This document shows positions 30,905 through 41,174 of a stretch of DNA of 64,000 bases, one piece after another (positions within the stretch are counted from its first letter, which is position 1; each line of letters starts with the position of its first letter). The notes under the pieces are model-generated. The model did not search any database, was not told the DNA's origin, and saw only the letters and a list, made by a program, of their open reading frames with translations. Source of the DNA: Micromonospora aurantiaca ATCC 27029. Lineage in GTDB: Bacteria > Actinomycetota > Actinomycetes > Mycobacteriales > Micromonosporaceae. The stretch covers positions 992,001 through 1,056,000 of the forward strand of contig NC_014391.1 of NCBI RefSeq assembly GCF_000145235.1, written 5' to 3'. A program made the position numbers and the translations under genes.

Positions 30905-32700
30905 ACCGCCGCGTCCTGGCCCTGCTGCTGACCGGCGCGCTGCTGCCGGCCGCGCTCGCCGGGTGCGGCATCCCGGACCAGACGGACGTGCAGGTGGACG
31001 GCTCGGTGCCGGCCGCCGAGTCCGGGGCGCTCAACGGCAGCCCGGCCCGGCCGCCCGAGCCGGCCGACAGCAGCGAGCCGGTGCCCTTCATCGAGAACTA
31101 CCTGCGGGCCGCCGCGGCAGGGGAGCGCGACCAGGCGTACGCCCGGGCCCGGAAGTTCCTCGCCGCGGAGGCCCGCGACCTGCTTCCCGGCAAGCCGCAG
31201 ACCAGCGAGGTCGAACTGACAGTGGTGCGGCTGCGGGAGAAGCCGGAGAGCACGCCGCCCAACAACCAGGGCACCAGCACCGTGACGCTCAAGGTGCAGC
31301 AGGTGGGCGTGCTGCGCGCCGACGGCACGCTCGGCCCGCCGGTGGCGAGCGAGACGCAGTACGCCTTCGAGCTGCGCCGGGCCGAGCAGGCCGGTACCGG
31401 CCTGCTGATCACCGAGCTGCCGAACGTGCTGCTGGCCAGCGACTCGGCGATGCGCGAGTACTACCGTCCCCGCACCGTCTACTTCTGGAACACCGACCTG
31501 ACCCGGCTGGTGCCGGACCAGCGCTACCTGCCCTCGTCGGCGCCGACCGAGCGCCGGATCACCGAGGTGATGAAGTGGCTGGCCGACCGCCCGTCGGACT
31601 GGCTGGCCCCCGGCGTGACCGGGCTGCCCGACGGCACCCAGCTGATCAACAATGCGACCGGCGCCGACGGCCACTGGGAGATAAACCTGAACATGCCGGG
31701 CGCCAACGAGCAGCGGCTGACCCGGCTCGGCACTCAGCTGGCATGGTCGCTGTCGGACCTCGACGGCCAGGTCGACCTGAAGATCCAGAACCAGAAGCGG
31801 CTCACCGTCGACCTGCGGCGGGAGCGCGTCTCCACCGCCGCCTATCCACGCGGCGGCGATCCGATGCGGTTCGCCGTCTACGACGGCGCCGTCCGCCCCC
31901 TGGCGTTCGGCAACGAGTCGCGTGCCGCCGTTCCGCTGCCGCCCGCGGAGAACCGCAACGTGGTCTCCGCGTCGCTCGCCCGCGCCGACGACCAGGTGCT
32001 CGCCGCGCTCGTGGTGACTGGGTCGGACAACCGCAGGCGGCTCAAGGTGGGCACCGGTCCGGAACCGGTCGCGATGCTCAGCCCCGGCGACCGTACGTTC
32101 CGGGCGATGAGCCGTCCCACCTGGCTGCGGTCGCTGAACAAGGCCCGCCCGGCCGGTCTGGTGGCGGCGGACGGCCGGCTCTACCGGTTCGACGGCGCGG
32201 GCAGGATGAGCGAGATCCCGCTGTCCGTTCCCGGGCCGGTGACGGCTGTGGCCGGTTCCCTCGACGGCCACCGGATCGCGCTGGCCTCCGGCGGCGCGGT
32301 CTTCGTCGCCGCGGTGAGCGTCGACGGTGGCGTGGTCAGCCTCGGACAGCCCCGCCGGGTGACCACGCTGCTCACCGGCGTGACAGTGGTGGACTGGGTG
32401 GCGGAGAACGAGCTGGCGCTCGCCGGCAACGAGGCGGACCGGCGTTCGGCGATCCACCAGCTCAGCGTCGACGGTGCCTGGGAGACCCCGCTGGCGGTGG
32501 AGATCGGCGCCCCGGTGACCCAGCTCGCCGGCTATCCGGGCGGCGGCGACCGCGGCCTGGCCGCGTTCTCGTTCATGTTCGAGACGGACGGCGCGGCCTG
32601 GCGGAACAACCCGTTCGACTACGTGAAGCGGGAGCAGGTGCTCGACGTCCCGTCGGGCAGCCGGGCGACCAACCCGACCGCGCCGTTCTTCCTCTACTGA
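30901..32700 (+). CDS. lpqB: Lipoprotein LpqB
   Basis: 599-residue lipoprotein with signal peptide and lipobox LAGC (cysteine at residue 21). A GerMN-like region follows at about 190-340 (TEVMKWLADRPSDWL), then a C-terminal LpqB beta-propeller (from about 345). LpqB binds the extracellular part of MtrB and modulates MtrA phosphorylation in mycobacteria. The GTG start is coupled to the mtrB stop, and the comF-like gene starts 7 nt downstream. Confidence 0.94.
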   Translation: MNRRVLALLLTGALLPAALAGCGIPDQTDVQVDGSVPAAESGALNGSPARPPEPADSSEPVPFIENYLRAAAAGERDQAYARARKFLAAEARDLLPGKPQTSEVELTVVRLREKPESTPPNNQGTSTVTLKVQQVGVLRADGTLGPPVASETQYAFELRRAEQAGTGLLITELPNVLLASDSAMREYYRPRTVYFWNTDLTRLVPDQRYLPSSAPTERRITEVMKWLADRPSDWLAPGVTGLPDGTQLINNATGADGHWEINLNMPGANEQRLTRLGTQLAWSLSDLDGQVDLKIQNQKRLTVDLRRERVSTAAYPRGGDPMRFAVYDGAVRPLAFGNESRAAVPLPPAENRNVVSASLARADDQVLAALVVTGSDNRRRLKVGTGPEPVAMLSPGDRTFRAMSRPTWLRSLNKARPAGLVAADGRLYRFDGAGRMSEIPLSVPGPVTAVAGSLDGHRIALASGGAVFVAAVSVDGGVVSLGQPRRVTTLLTGVTVVDWVAENELALAGNEADRRSAIHQLSVDGAWETPLAVEIGAPVTQLAGYPGGGDRGLAAFSFMFETDGAAWRNNPFDYVKREQVLDVPSGSRATNPTAPFFLY

Positions 32701-32707
32701 GCCGTCC

Positions 32708-33412
32708 GTGCGTGACCTGGGCGGGCTCTGGTCGGACCTGGCCGACCTGGTGCTGCCCGCCGGGTGCGCGGGCTGCGGCGCGGGATCGGTACGGCTGCGG
32801 CACGGCTTCTGCCCCGGCTGCGTGCGGGAGCTGGAGTCGCTGCGTCCCGCACCTGCCCGGCCCGATCCAGCTCCGCCCGGCCTGCCGCCCTGCGTCGCGC
32901 TCGGCCCGTACGGCGGCGCGCTGCGCGAGGGTCTGCTGGCGTACAAGGAACGGGGCCGGCACGGGCTGGCCCGGCCGTTGGGCGCGCTGCTCGCCGAGGT
33001 GGTCGCGGTGGCGGCAGGGCAACCCGGCCCGGTCACGCTCGTGGCGGTGCCCGACACCGCTCGCGCCGCCCGGGCCCGCTACGGCGACCACCTCGACCGG
33101 CTCGTCCGGCCGGCGGCGGCCCGGTTACGCGCGGCCGGCTGGCCGGTACGCGTGCTGCGCCCGCTGCGGGCGCTGCCCCGGACCGACTCGGTGGCGCTGG
33201 ACAGCGCCGGGCGGGCCGCCGCGGCCGAGGAGGCGTTCCGGTTGCGCCGCCCGTCGGCCGGCCACCGGCCGGGGGAGACGGTCGTGCTGCTCGACGACAT
33301 CGTCACCACCGGCGCCACGCTGGCGGCGGTGAGCCGGATGTTGCACCGCGCGGGAATGACGCCAAAGGCCGCGGCCGTGCTCGCCGCAACGCAAAAGCGG
33401 CACCGTCGGTGA
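32708..33412 (+). CDS. ComF family phosphoribosyltransferase-like protein
   Basis: 234 residues. A zinc-finger-like start (LPAGCAGCGAGSVRLRHGFCPGCVREL, four cysteines) precedes a PRTase domain whose PRPP loop is TVVLLDDIVTTGATLAAV (about residues 194-211). YKERGRHGLARPLG and DSVALDSAGRAAA are typical ComF segments. In naturally competent bacteria ComF acts in DNA uptake; in actinobacteria the role is unclear. It follows mtrAB-lpqB, as Rv3242c does in M. tuberculosis. Confidence 0.88.
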   Translation: MRDLGGLWSDLADLVLPAGCAGCGAGSVRLRHGFCPGCVRELESLRPAPARPDPAPPGLPPCVALGPYGGALREGLLAYKERGRHGLARPLGALLAEVVAVAAGQPGPVTLVAVPDTARAARARYGDHLDRLVRPAAARLRAAGWPVRVLRPLRALPRTDSVALDSAGRAAAAEEAFRLRRPSAGHRPGETVVLLDDIVTTGATLAAVSRMLHRAGMTPKAAAVLAATQKRHRR

Positions 33413-33428
33413 CGCTTCGTGTATCCGT

Positions 33429-33457
33429 TTCACCCCATGGTGTATGAGCTGTTAAAT
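33429..33457 (+). promoter_or_regulatory. Candidate sigma-A promoter of hpf
   Basis: TTCACC (33429-33434), a 17-nt spacer, then TTAAAT (33452-33457). Transcription would begin near 33464, giving a leader of about 200 nt before the hpf GTG. The AT-rich -10 stands out in this GC-rich context. Confidence 0.45.
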
Positions 33458-33579
33458 TTCGCGACCGCCTTCGGCAACCAGGGGTGACGGTTGGCCGTAC
33501 AGGAGTTAGCGTTTCGGTGTCGGGGGTAGTGAGGGTCAAACCTTCCCCCGGCACTGGAAGGAGGCGTAGCCGAACAACA

Positions 33580-33621
33580 CCGGTCGACGCCGAGCGGGGC
33601 CCTCCCGGGTGCGTCGACCGG
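33580..33621 (+). promoter_or_regulatory. Stem-loop in the hpf leader
   Basis: CCGGTCGACGC (33580-33590) pairs perfectly with GCGTCGACCGG (33611-33621) around a 20-nt GC-rich loop. It ends about 30 nt before the GGGAGG ribosome site. No T-run follows, so it is not an ordinary terminator; it may stabilise the mRNA or block ribosome or RNase access. Confidence 0.45.
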
Positions 33622-33661
33622 ATGATCCGGACCGAACGACCGTCCGAACAAGGGAGGTCAC

Positions 33662-34306
33662 GTGGACATCGTGGTCAAGGGCCGTAACGTCGAAGTGCCG
33701 GACCATTACCGGGTGCACGTAGCCGAGAAGCTCGCGAAGATCGAACGCTACGACCAGAAGCTCATTCGCGTGGACGTCGAGTTGTTCCACGAGCGCAATC
33801 CACGCCAGGCGGACACCTGCCAGCGGGTGGAGATCACGTGCGTGACGCGCGGCCCGGTGATCCGGGCCGAGGCCTGCACGAACGACTTCTACAGCGCGCT
33901 CGACGCCGCCATCGCCAAGCTGGACACGCGATTCCGCCGCGCGGCGGACCGTCGCCGGGTACACCGCGGACGGCATGCGCCGATCTCCGTGGCCGCCGCG
34001 ACCGCCGGCCTGCCGGTTGCCGACCTCGACGGGCCCGGACTGGCGGCGCTCGACGGCCACGGCACCGCCATAGCGGTCGCGGAACGCCCCGACGAGAGCG
34101 GCCACACCGAACCCGACGACCAGCCGTGGCACATCGCCCGGGCGAAGGTCCACCCCGCCGAACCGATGACCGTCGACGACGCGCTGTTCCAGATGGAACT
34201 GGTCGGCCACGACTTCTACCTGTTCCAGGACAAGGAGTCCGGCCGCCCGAGCGTGGTCTACCGGCGGCACGCGTACGACTACGGGATCATCCAGCTCGAC
34301 ACGTGA
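33662..34306 (+). CDS. hpf: Ribosome hibernation promoting factor, long form
   Basis: 214 residues: an N-terminal S30AE domain (MDIVVKGRNVEVPDHYRVHVAEKLAKIERYD) that binds the 30S decoding site, a variable linker (about 105-155), and the C-terminal dimerisation domain (EPMTVDDALFQMELVGHDFYLFQDKESGRPSVVYRRHAYDYGIIQ). The long form joins two ribosomes into inactive 100S dimers in stationary phase or stress. GTG start behind GGGAGG. Separate transcription unit between comF and secA, as in other actinobacteria. Confidence 0.95.
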   Translation: MDIVVKGRNVEVPDHYRVHVAEKLAKIERYDQKLIRVDVELFHERNPRQADTCQRVEITCVTRGPVIRAEACTNDFYSALDAAIAKLDTRFRRAADRRRVHRGRHAPISVAAATAGLPVADLDGPGLAALDGHGTAIAVAERPDESGHTEPDDQPWHIARAKVHPAEPMTVDDALFQMELVGHDFYLFQDKESGRPSVVYRRHAYDYGIIQLDT

Positions 34307-34318
34307 CCCCTTGACCGG

Positions 34319-34352
34319 TGAGTACGGGCCCCCGCGCGGGGGCCCGTACTCA
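34319..34352. terminator. Perfect 34-bp palindromic bidirectional terminator
   Basis: TGAGTACGGGCCCCCGC followed immediately by its exact reverse complement. It lies between convergent hpf and the GNAT gene, and its right end (TCA at 34350-34352) is the stop codon of the minus-strand GNAT gene. It would form a very stable hairpin in both transcripts. Confidence 0.8.
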
Positions 34353-35456
34353 GTTCTCGTCGGTGGCCAGCCGGCCGTAGACCACCGAGTCGACACGGGC
34401 GCCGTCCGGGCCGGGCAGCCGGCCGCGCAACAGACCCTCCCGCCGGAAGCCGGCCCGTTCCAGCACCCGCTGCGAGGCGACGTTGTCCGGCCGCGTGCCG
34501 GCCCACAGCCGGGCCACCCCGATGCCGAACGCCCACCCCGCGACCAGCTGGACCGTCCGGGCCGCCAGCCCGCGCCCGCGCGCCTCGGGCAGCAGGCTGT
34601 AGCCGATCATGGCCTGCCCGGTGGCCGGCTCGTCGTAGAACAGCGCGCAGCCGCCGACGACAGCGCCGGTGACCGCGTCGACGATCGCCAGGTCGGCGGC
34701 CTCGCCGGCGAGCCAGCGGCTCGCCGCCAGCCGGCAGCGGCGCGCGAGCGCCGCCCGCTCCGGCGCCACCGGCGGCACCCGGTTCGCCACCACCTCCGGC
34801 AGCGAGTGCAGCCGGTACAGCGCGTCCGTGTCCGCCGGCTCCACCGGGCGCAGCGTCACCACGCCGTCGGTGAGCCGGCCGTCCGGCAGGTCCGGCAGCA
34901 ACCGGGCGAGCGGCCCGGGCGGGTCGTCGGCCAGCCGCACCCAGGCGATCAGATCCTGGCGTACGCCGTCGCCGTCCGCGCCCGCCGCCCGGCGTACGCC
35001 CTCGTGCCGGTAACCGCAGGCGAGCGCGATGCGCTGGCTCGCCACGTTCTCCGTGCGGGTGAGCAACTCCAACCGGGCCGCCCCGGCGGCGAACGCCTGC
35101 TCGGTCAGCAGCCGGGTGGCGGCGGTGGCCACGCCCCGGCCGCGCGCCGCCGCTCCCACCCAGTAACCGATCTCGTACGTCGCCCGCTCCGCGCTGAGCC
35201 GGGTCAGCCCGATGCTGCCGAGCAGCCGGTCGCTCGCCGGGTCGGCGATCGTGTACGCCGCACCGCCCGCCGCCCACGCCGCGGGCGCGCCCTCGGTGAC
35301 CCACCAGCGAGCGGCGTCGGAGTCGTACGGGTCGGGCAGCAAGGGCATGAACCGGCGGATCTCCGGATCGGCGCACCCGGCCACCATCTCGGGCACGTCC
35401 GCGAGGTGGCACGGCCGCAGCCGTACGCCGTACCCCTCGATCGTCTCCGGCGTCAT
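34350..35456 (-). CDS. Double-domain GNAT N-acetyltransferase
   Basis: 368 residues made of two GNAT (RimJ/RimL-like) domains. Domain 1 (about 1-170) has the acetyl-CoA loop AARGRGVATAATRLL and NVASQRIALACGYRHEG. Domain 2 (about 195-368) has EARGRGLAARTVQLV and NVASQRVLERAGFRREG. Substrate unknown; likely an N-terminal amino group or small amine. ATG overlaps the stop of the upstream double-GNAT gene as ATGA. Its own stop codon lies inside the shared terminator palindrome. Confidence 0.88.
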   Translation of the reverse strand: MTPETIEGYGVRLRPCHLADVPEMVAGCADPEIRRFMPLLPDPYDSDAARWWVTEGAPAAWAAGGAAYTIADPASDRLLGSIGLTRLSAERATYEIGYWVGAAARGRGVATAATRLLTEQAFAAGAARLELLTRTENVASQRIALACGYRHEGVRRAAGADGDGVRQDLIAWVRLADDPPGPLARLLPDLPDGRLTDGVVTLRPVEPADTDALYRLHSLPEVVANRVPPVAPERAALARRCRLAASRWLAGEAADLAIVDAVTGAVVGGCALFYDEPATGQAMIGYSLLPEARGRGLAARTVQLVAGWAFGIGVARLWAGTRPDNVASQRVLERAGFRREGLLRGRLPGPDGARVDSVVYGRLATDEN

Positions 35457-36619
35457 GCCAGGTCGCCCGGCAGCAGGCCGCCGATCCACGCGTCCTGCCG
35501 CTCGCCGCGGTGCTGGACGCCGCCACGCAGCGTGCCCTCGACGGTGAACCCGGCCTTCTCGGCGGCCCGCCGCGAGGCGGTGTTGCCCACGTTCGCCCGC
35601 CACTCGATCCGGGCCAGGCCGAGCGTGGTGAAACCCCAGGCGCACACCGCGGCGAGCGCGGCCGGCAGGTAGCCCCGGCCGCGGGCGTGCGGCGCGGTCA
35701 TGTAGCCCACGTCGGCCACCAGCGGGTCGTTCGGCAGCAGGCGCAGGTCGATCGACGCGACGTAGCGGTCGTCCGGATCGGCCACGGCGAACGTCACTGC
35801 CGTTCCCCGCGCCCAGGCCGGGCGCACCAGGTCGCGCAGGAAGCCCTCGGCGTGCTCCGGCCGGTACGGGTGCGGCACCGTGGTCCAGCGGATCGTCTGC
35901 TCGTCCTGGCAGGTGCGGGTCACCGCGGCCAGGTCGCGTTCCTCCAGCGCGCGCAGCCGCAGTTCGGTGTCGCCTGCGGTGGCGAACAGGACCGGCTGCG
36001 GCCGGCCGAAGACCGCCGCGCGGCGGGCCTGGAGCGTGTCCGGGCCGTAGGGGACCGGGTCGCCGGCGGCGGCGACCTCCCCGGGGAGCAGCGAGCCGAT
36101 CCAGCCCTCGGGCCGGCCGCCGGGGCTGGGGTCGGCAAGCCGCAGCTCACCCTCGATCCGGAAGCCGGCGCGCAGCGCGACCAGCCGGGAGGCGTGGTTG
36201 CCGATCTCGGCCTGCCAGGTGAGCCGGCGCAGCTTGAGCGCGTCGAACGCCCAGCGGGCGAGCGCGCGGGTGGCGCGGACCGCGACGCCCCGGCCCCGGG
36301 CCCACGGCGCGGTCCAGTAGCCCACCTCGGCCGACTCCCGCGCGCGGTCGACGGAGACCAGGCCGAAGGAGGCGAGCAGCTCACCGGTGCCGGCGTCGCA
36401 GACCGCGAAGAGCGCACCGGTGCCCTCGGCCCAGGCGGTGGCGCTGATCGTGGTGACGTACTCGCTCGCGTGCTCCGGAAGGTACGGGCGAGGTACGGTG
36501 GTCCAGCGCTGGATGTCCGGATCCTGGCAGGCACGGTGCACCGCGTCGGCGTCCTCCGCGCGCCACGGGCGCAGCAGCAGGCCGTCCTCGATGATCTCCA
36601 CAGGCTCCATTCGAGCCAT
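35453..36619 (-). CDS. Double-domain GNAT N-acetyltransferase with internally duplicated halves
   Basis: 388 residues with two GNAT domains that are obvious duplicates of each other. RACQDPDIQRWTTVPRPYLP in domain 1 answers RTCQDEQTIRWTTVPHPYRP in domain 2, and WARGRGVAVRATRAL answers HARGRGYLPAALAAV. It forms an operon with the similar gene downstream, so four related GNAT domains lie side by side. The start is uncertain: ATG at 36619 is used, but GTG at 36640 and ATG at 36610 are in frame. Confidence 0.85.
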   Translation of the reverse strand: MARMEPVEIIEDGLLLRPWRAEDADAVHRACQDPDIQRWTTVPRPYLPEHASEYVTTISATAWAEGTGALFAVCDAGTGELLASFGLVSVDRARESAEVGYWTAPWARGRGVAVRATRALARWAFDALKLRRLTWQAEIGNHASRLVALRAGFRIEGELRLADPSPGGRPEGWIGSLLPGEVAAAGDPVPYGPDTLQARRAAVFGRPQPVLFATAGDTELRLRALEERDLAAVTRTCQDEQTIRWTTVPHPYRPEHAEGFLRDLVRPAWARGTAVTFAVADPDDRYVASIDLRLLPNDPLVADVGYMTAPHARGRGYLPAALAAVCAWGFTTLGLARIEWRANVGNTASRRAAEKAGFTVEGTLRGGVQHRGERQDAWIGGLLPGDLA

Positions 36620-36718
36620 CGTGCCGGATCGTTCGCGCACGGCGTAACCCGATTAGCGGCCGGTGGCGCACGGTCGCGGCGTTATGTCGGGTTCCGGAGC
36701 CCGGACCGCCGCCACCAG

Positions 36719-36748
36719 TGACCATCGTCGCGTCGGAGCGCCTACGAT
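36719..36748 (+). promoter_or_regulatory. Candidate promoter of secA
   Basis: TACGAT (36743-36748) fits the -10 consensus; TGACCA (36719-36724) stands 18 nt upstream as a partial -35. A GGGGAG ribosome site follows before the GTG start at 36780. Confidence 0.4.
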
Positions 36749-36779
36749 GGTTCGAGACCGTCTAGGGGAGCGTTGATCC

Positions 36780-39680
<2,901 letters not shown>

Positions 39681-39694
39681 CCCCGAACACCCAC

Positions 39695-39727
39695 GACGGG
39701 CCCCGGCCACCAAGGCCGGGGCCCGTC
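39695..39727 (+). terminator. Terminator of secA
   Basis: GACGGGCCCCGGCC (39695-39708), loop ACCAA, then its exact complement (39714-39727). The 14-bp stem begins 14 nt after the secA stop. No clear T-run follows, as is common in actinomycetes. Confidence 0.8.
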
Positions 39728-39764
39728 GCCGTCCCCCCCGTCCTCCCTCGCGCCCTCACTCGGT

Positions 39765-39834
39765 CGATCTTGCAATTGCGGCCCCTGTTGTGACCGATTC
39801 ATGCCGGAATCGGGGGTACGAAAGTGCAAGATCG
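39765..39834. repeat. Nested palindromic intergenic element, CGATCTTGCA type
   Basis: Outer arms CGATCTTGCA (39765-39774) and TGCAAGATCG (39825-39834) enclose inner arms CCGATTC (39794-39800) and GAATCGG (39807-39813). About 70 bp, non-coding, in the 395-bp gap between secA and the Rv3235-like gene. I recall similar GATCTTGCA palindromes between genes in Micromonosporaceae, so it is probably a dispersed repeat; copy number cannot be judged here. Confidence 0.6.
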
Positions 39835-39846
39835 CGGGGGTTTGGT

Positions 39847-39866
39847 GGGGTGGGGTGGGGTGGGGT
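39847..39866 (+). repeat. (GGGGT)4 tandem repeat, G-quadruplex motif
   Basis: Four perfect GGGGT units on the plus strand, flanked by GGGGG (39836-39840) and TGG. This is an ideal intramolecular G-quadruplex sequence with single-base loops, between two palindromic elements in the secA downstream gap. Confidence 0.85.
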
Positions 39867-39945
39867 GGAGATCCTCGTTTGGCTGGTTGTTGCGGCGAAC
39901 CTCCCGTTGAGCGAGATTGGCGTTCCGCTTGGTGGGAGCGGTGGA

Positions 39946-39993
39946 GATCTTGGTAGGAAAGGGCCCCTATGAGGGCCGTTTGGTACCAAGATC
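39946..39993. repeat. Nested palindromic intergenic element, GATCTTGGTA type
   Basis: GATCTTGGTA (39946-39955) and TACCAAGATC (39984-39993) flank inner GGCCC/GGGCC arms. Distinct from the CGATCTTGCA element 180 bp away but built on the same nested plan. Non-coding. Probably another dispersed family; needs genome-wide counting. Confidence 0.6.
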
Positions 39994-40075
39994 GCTCCGG
40001 GTGCCGGGCGTCCGCACACCGATCGGCCCGGGTGGCCGCGCGCGTCGGGCCAGGTCGGGGAGGCGATGGCCGGGC

Positions 40076-40654
40076 TCAAAGGACGTCCAGGACCTGGCAC
40101 AGCCAGGTGCCTCGACGGCGTTCCAGGCGTATCGCCACCGCCCAGCTCGCGCCGCCGGCGCCCGCGAACACGGCGGTGGCCTCGACCGCACCCGCGCGCG
40201 GTTCGCACACGCGCAGGCGCCGCAGCAGCAGCGCCGGCCGGGCGGTACGGCGGCGGACCGGTGTCACCCGGCGGGCCGCGCGGGTCAGCTCGGCTGCCAC
40301 CGGGCCGGCCGACTCGGGCAGGCAGAGCGGCCGGAGCTGACCGGGTGGGCGGAAGCCGTTGACGATCTCCAGGAAGGTGCGCACGAACAGGTGCGCGGCT
40401 CGCGCTCCCTCGGGTGTGGCGGAGGCGAGGGCTGACGCCTGCGCCCCGGACCAGCGGGGCCAGGCGGTCGCCGGGTCCGGTGCTCGACCGGCGGGGCGTG
40501 TGGCGGCACGGCGGCGTGGGTCGGCCAGGTCGAGCGTGAGCTGACCGACGGGACTCCAGAGCGGTTCCTCGTCGGTGCACGGCGGGTCGAGCGGCGGGGC
40601 GGGCCGGAGACGGACCGGCGGGCGGGGTGCGCGGGGACGGCGGGTGTCGACCAT
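40076..40654 (-). CDS. Rv3235-family protein
   Basis: 192 residues: Pro/Arg-rich N-terminal half, then the conserved C-terminal domain with HLFVRTFLEIVNGFRPPGQLRPL and the end RRGTWLCQVLDVL. Resembles the Rv3235 family found near secA in actinobacteria; function unknown. The upstream gap holds a pair of 10-bp-phased GTTTGCC repeats and then the small HTH gene on the same strand. Confidence 0.72.
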   Translation of the reverse strand: MVDTRRPRAPRPPVRLRPAPPLDPPCTDEEPLWSPVGQLTLDLADPRRRAATRPAGRAPDPATAWPRWSGAQASALASATPEGARAAHLFVRTFLEIVNGFRPPGQLRPLCLPESAGPVAAELTRAARRVTPVRRRTARPALLLRRLRVCEPRAGAVEATAVFAGAGGASWAVAIRLERRRGTWLCQVLDVL

Positions 40655-40667
40655 CTCGAATCCTTGC

Positions 40668-40684
40668 GTTTGCCTTCGTTTGCC
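40668..40684 (-). promoter_or_regulatory. Direct-repeat operator candidate before the Rv3235-like gene
   Basis: GTTTGCC at 40668-40674 and again at 40678-40684, start-to-start distance 10 bp (one helical turn). The same GTTTGC-4-GTTTGC arrangement occurs at 41002-41017 upstream of the HTH gene. This suggests one regulator acting on both genes. Confidence 0.5.
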
Positions 40685-40749
40685 TCCGACAGGATCTCAT
40701 CTTCCCGGACGTGGACGATCGCCGTCAATGGCCCACGGTCCCCGGGCGG

Positions 40750-40977
40750 TCACTCCTCGTCGCGCTCGCCGAGCGGGTTGCCGCGTACCCATTCGGCGGT
40801 CTCGGCGTACTTGCGCTCGATGTATTCCTCCAGCCGGGTGCGCTCGACCCGCCACTGGCCCCGGCCACCGATCTTGATCGCGGGCAGTTCGCCGCTGCGG
40901 ACCATGTGGTAGACCTGCGAGTCCGAGACGTTCAGCTCGGCGGCGACGTCGGACAGCAGCAGGAACCTCGACTCCAC
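40750..40977 (-). CDS. Small helix-turn-helix regulator (excisionase/BldC-like)
   Basis: 75 residues with a MerR-type winged HTH: LLLSDVAAELNVSDSQVYHMVRSGELPAIKIGGRGQWRVERTRLEEYIERKY. The fold is shared by excisionases and BldC, a developmental regulator that binds head-to-tail on phased direct repeats. Here the two flanking intergenic regions carry such repeats. It is a stand-alone chromosomal gene with no integrase nearby, so a transcriptional role is more likely than recombination. GTG start. Confidence 0.8.
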   Translation of the reverse strand: MESRFLLLSDVAAELNVSDSQVYHMVRSGELPAIKIGGRGQWRVERTRLEEYIERKYAETAEWVRGNPLGERDEE

Positions 40978-41001
40978 GGTGTGACTCCCGGGGTTGATTG
41001 C

Positions 41002-41017
41002 GTTTGCTTCAGTTTGC
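41002..41017 (-). promoter_or_regulatory. Direct-repeat operator candidate before the HTH gene
   Basis: GTTTGC at 41002-41007 and 41012-41017, 10 bp apart, 25-40 nt upstream of the HTH gene's GTG. Same motif and spacing as 40668-40684. Possible autoregulatory site. Confidence 0.5.
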
Positions 41018-41174
41018 CACTACCTGGTGACATCGCCGCGCGCCCGTTGGGGAGACACACCGGCGGGAGACTTCACCCGCGCGGGTGCCGGGTGTATGAC
41101 GGTCTCGGCGTACGGCATGATCGGCGCCCGGAGTCGGCGTCCGCCGACGATCGGCCTGAGTGTGGGAGTGACCG

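Noticed and set aside
29767..33057. Very long open frame on the minus strand opposite mtrB and lpqB
   Set aside because: Translation is low-complexity Arg/Ser/Pro without domains; it is a GC-rich shadow of conserved genes on the other strand.
33437..33487. Small ORF MVYELLNFATAFGNQG with a TTA codon upstream of hpf
   Set aside because: Its codons coincide with the spacer and -10 of the likely hpf promoter and no ribosome site precedes it; better explained as promoter sequence.
39836..39996. CRISPR array in the repeat-rich gap after secA
   Set aside because: The repeats are different palindromes and a 5-bp tandem tract, not equal direct repeats separated by unique spacers; no cas genes are present.
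40750..40977. Small HTH protein as a phage excisionase
   Set aside because: No integrase, attachment site or phage gene is nearby, and the phased repeats suggest a transcriptional role.
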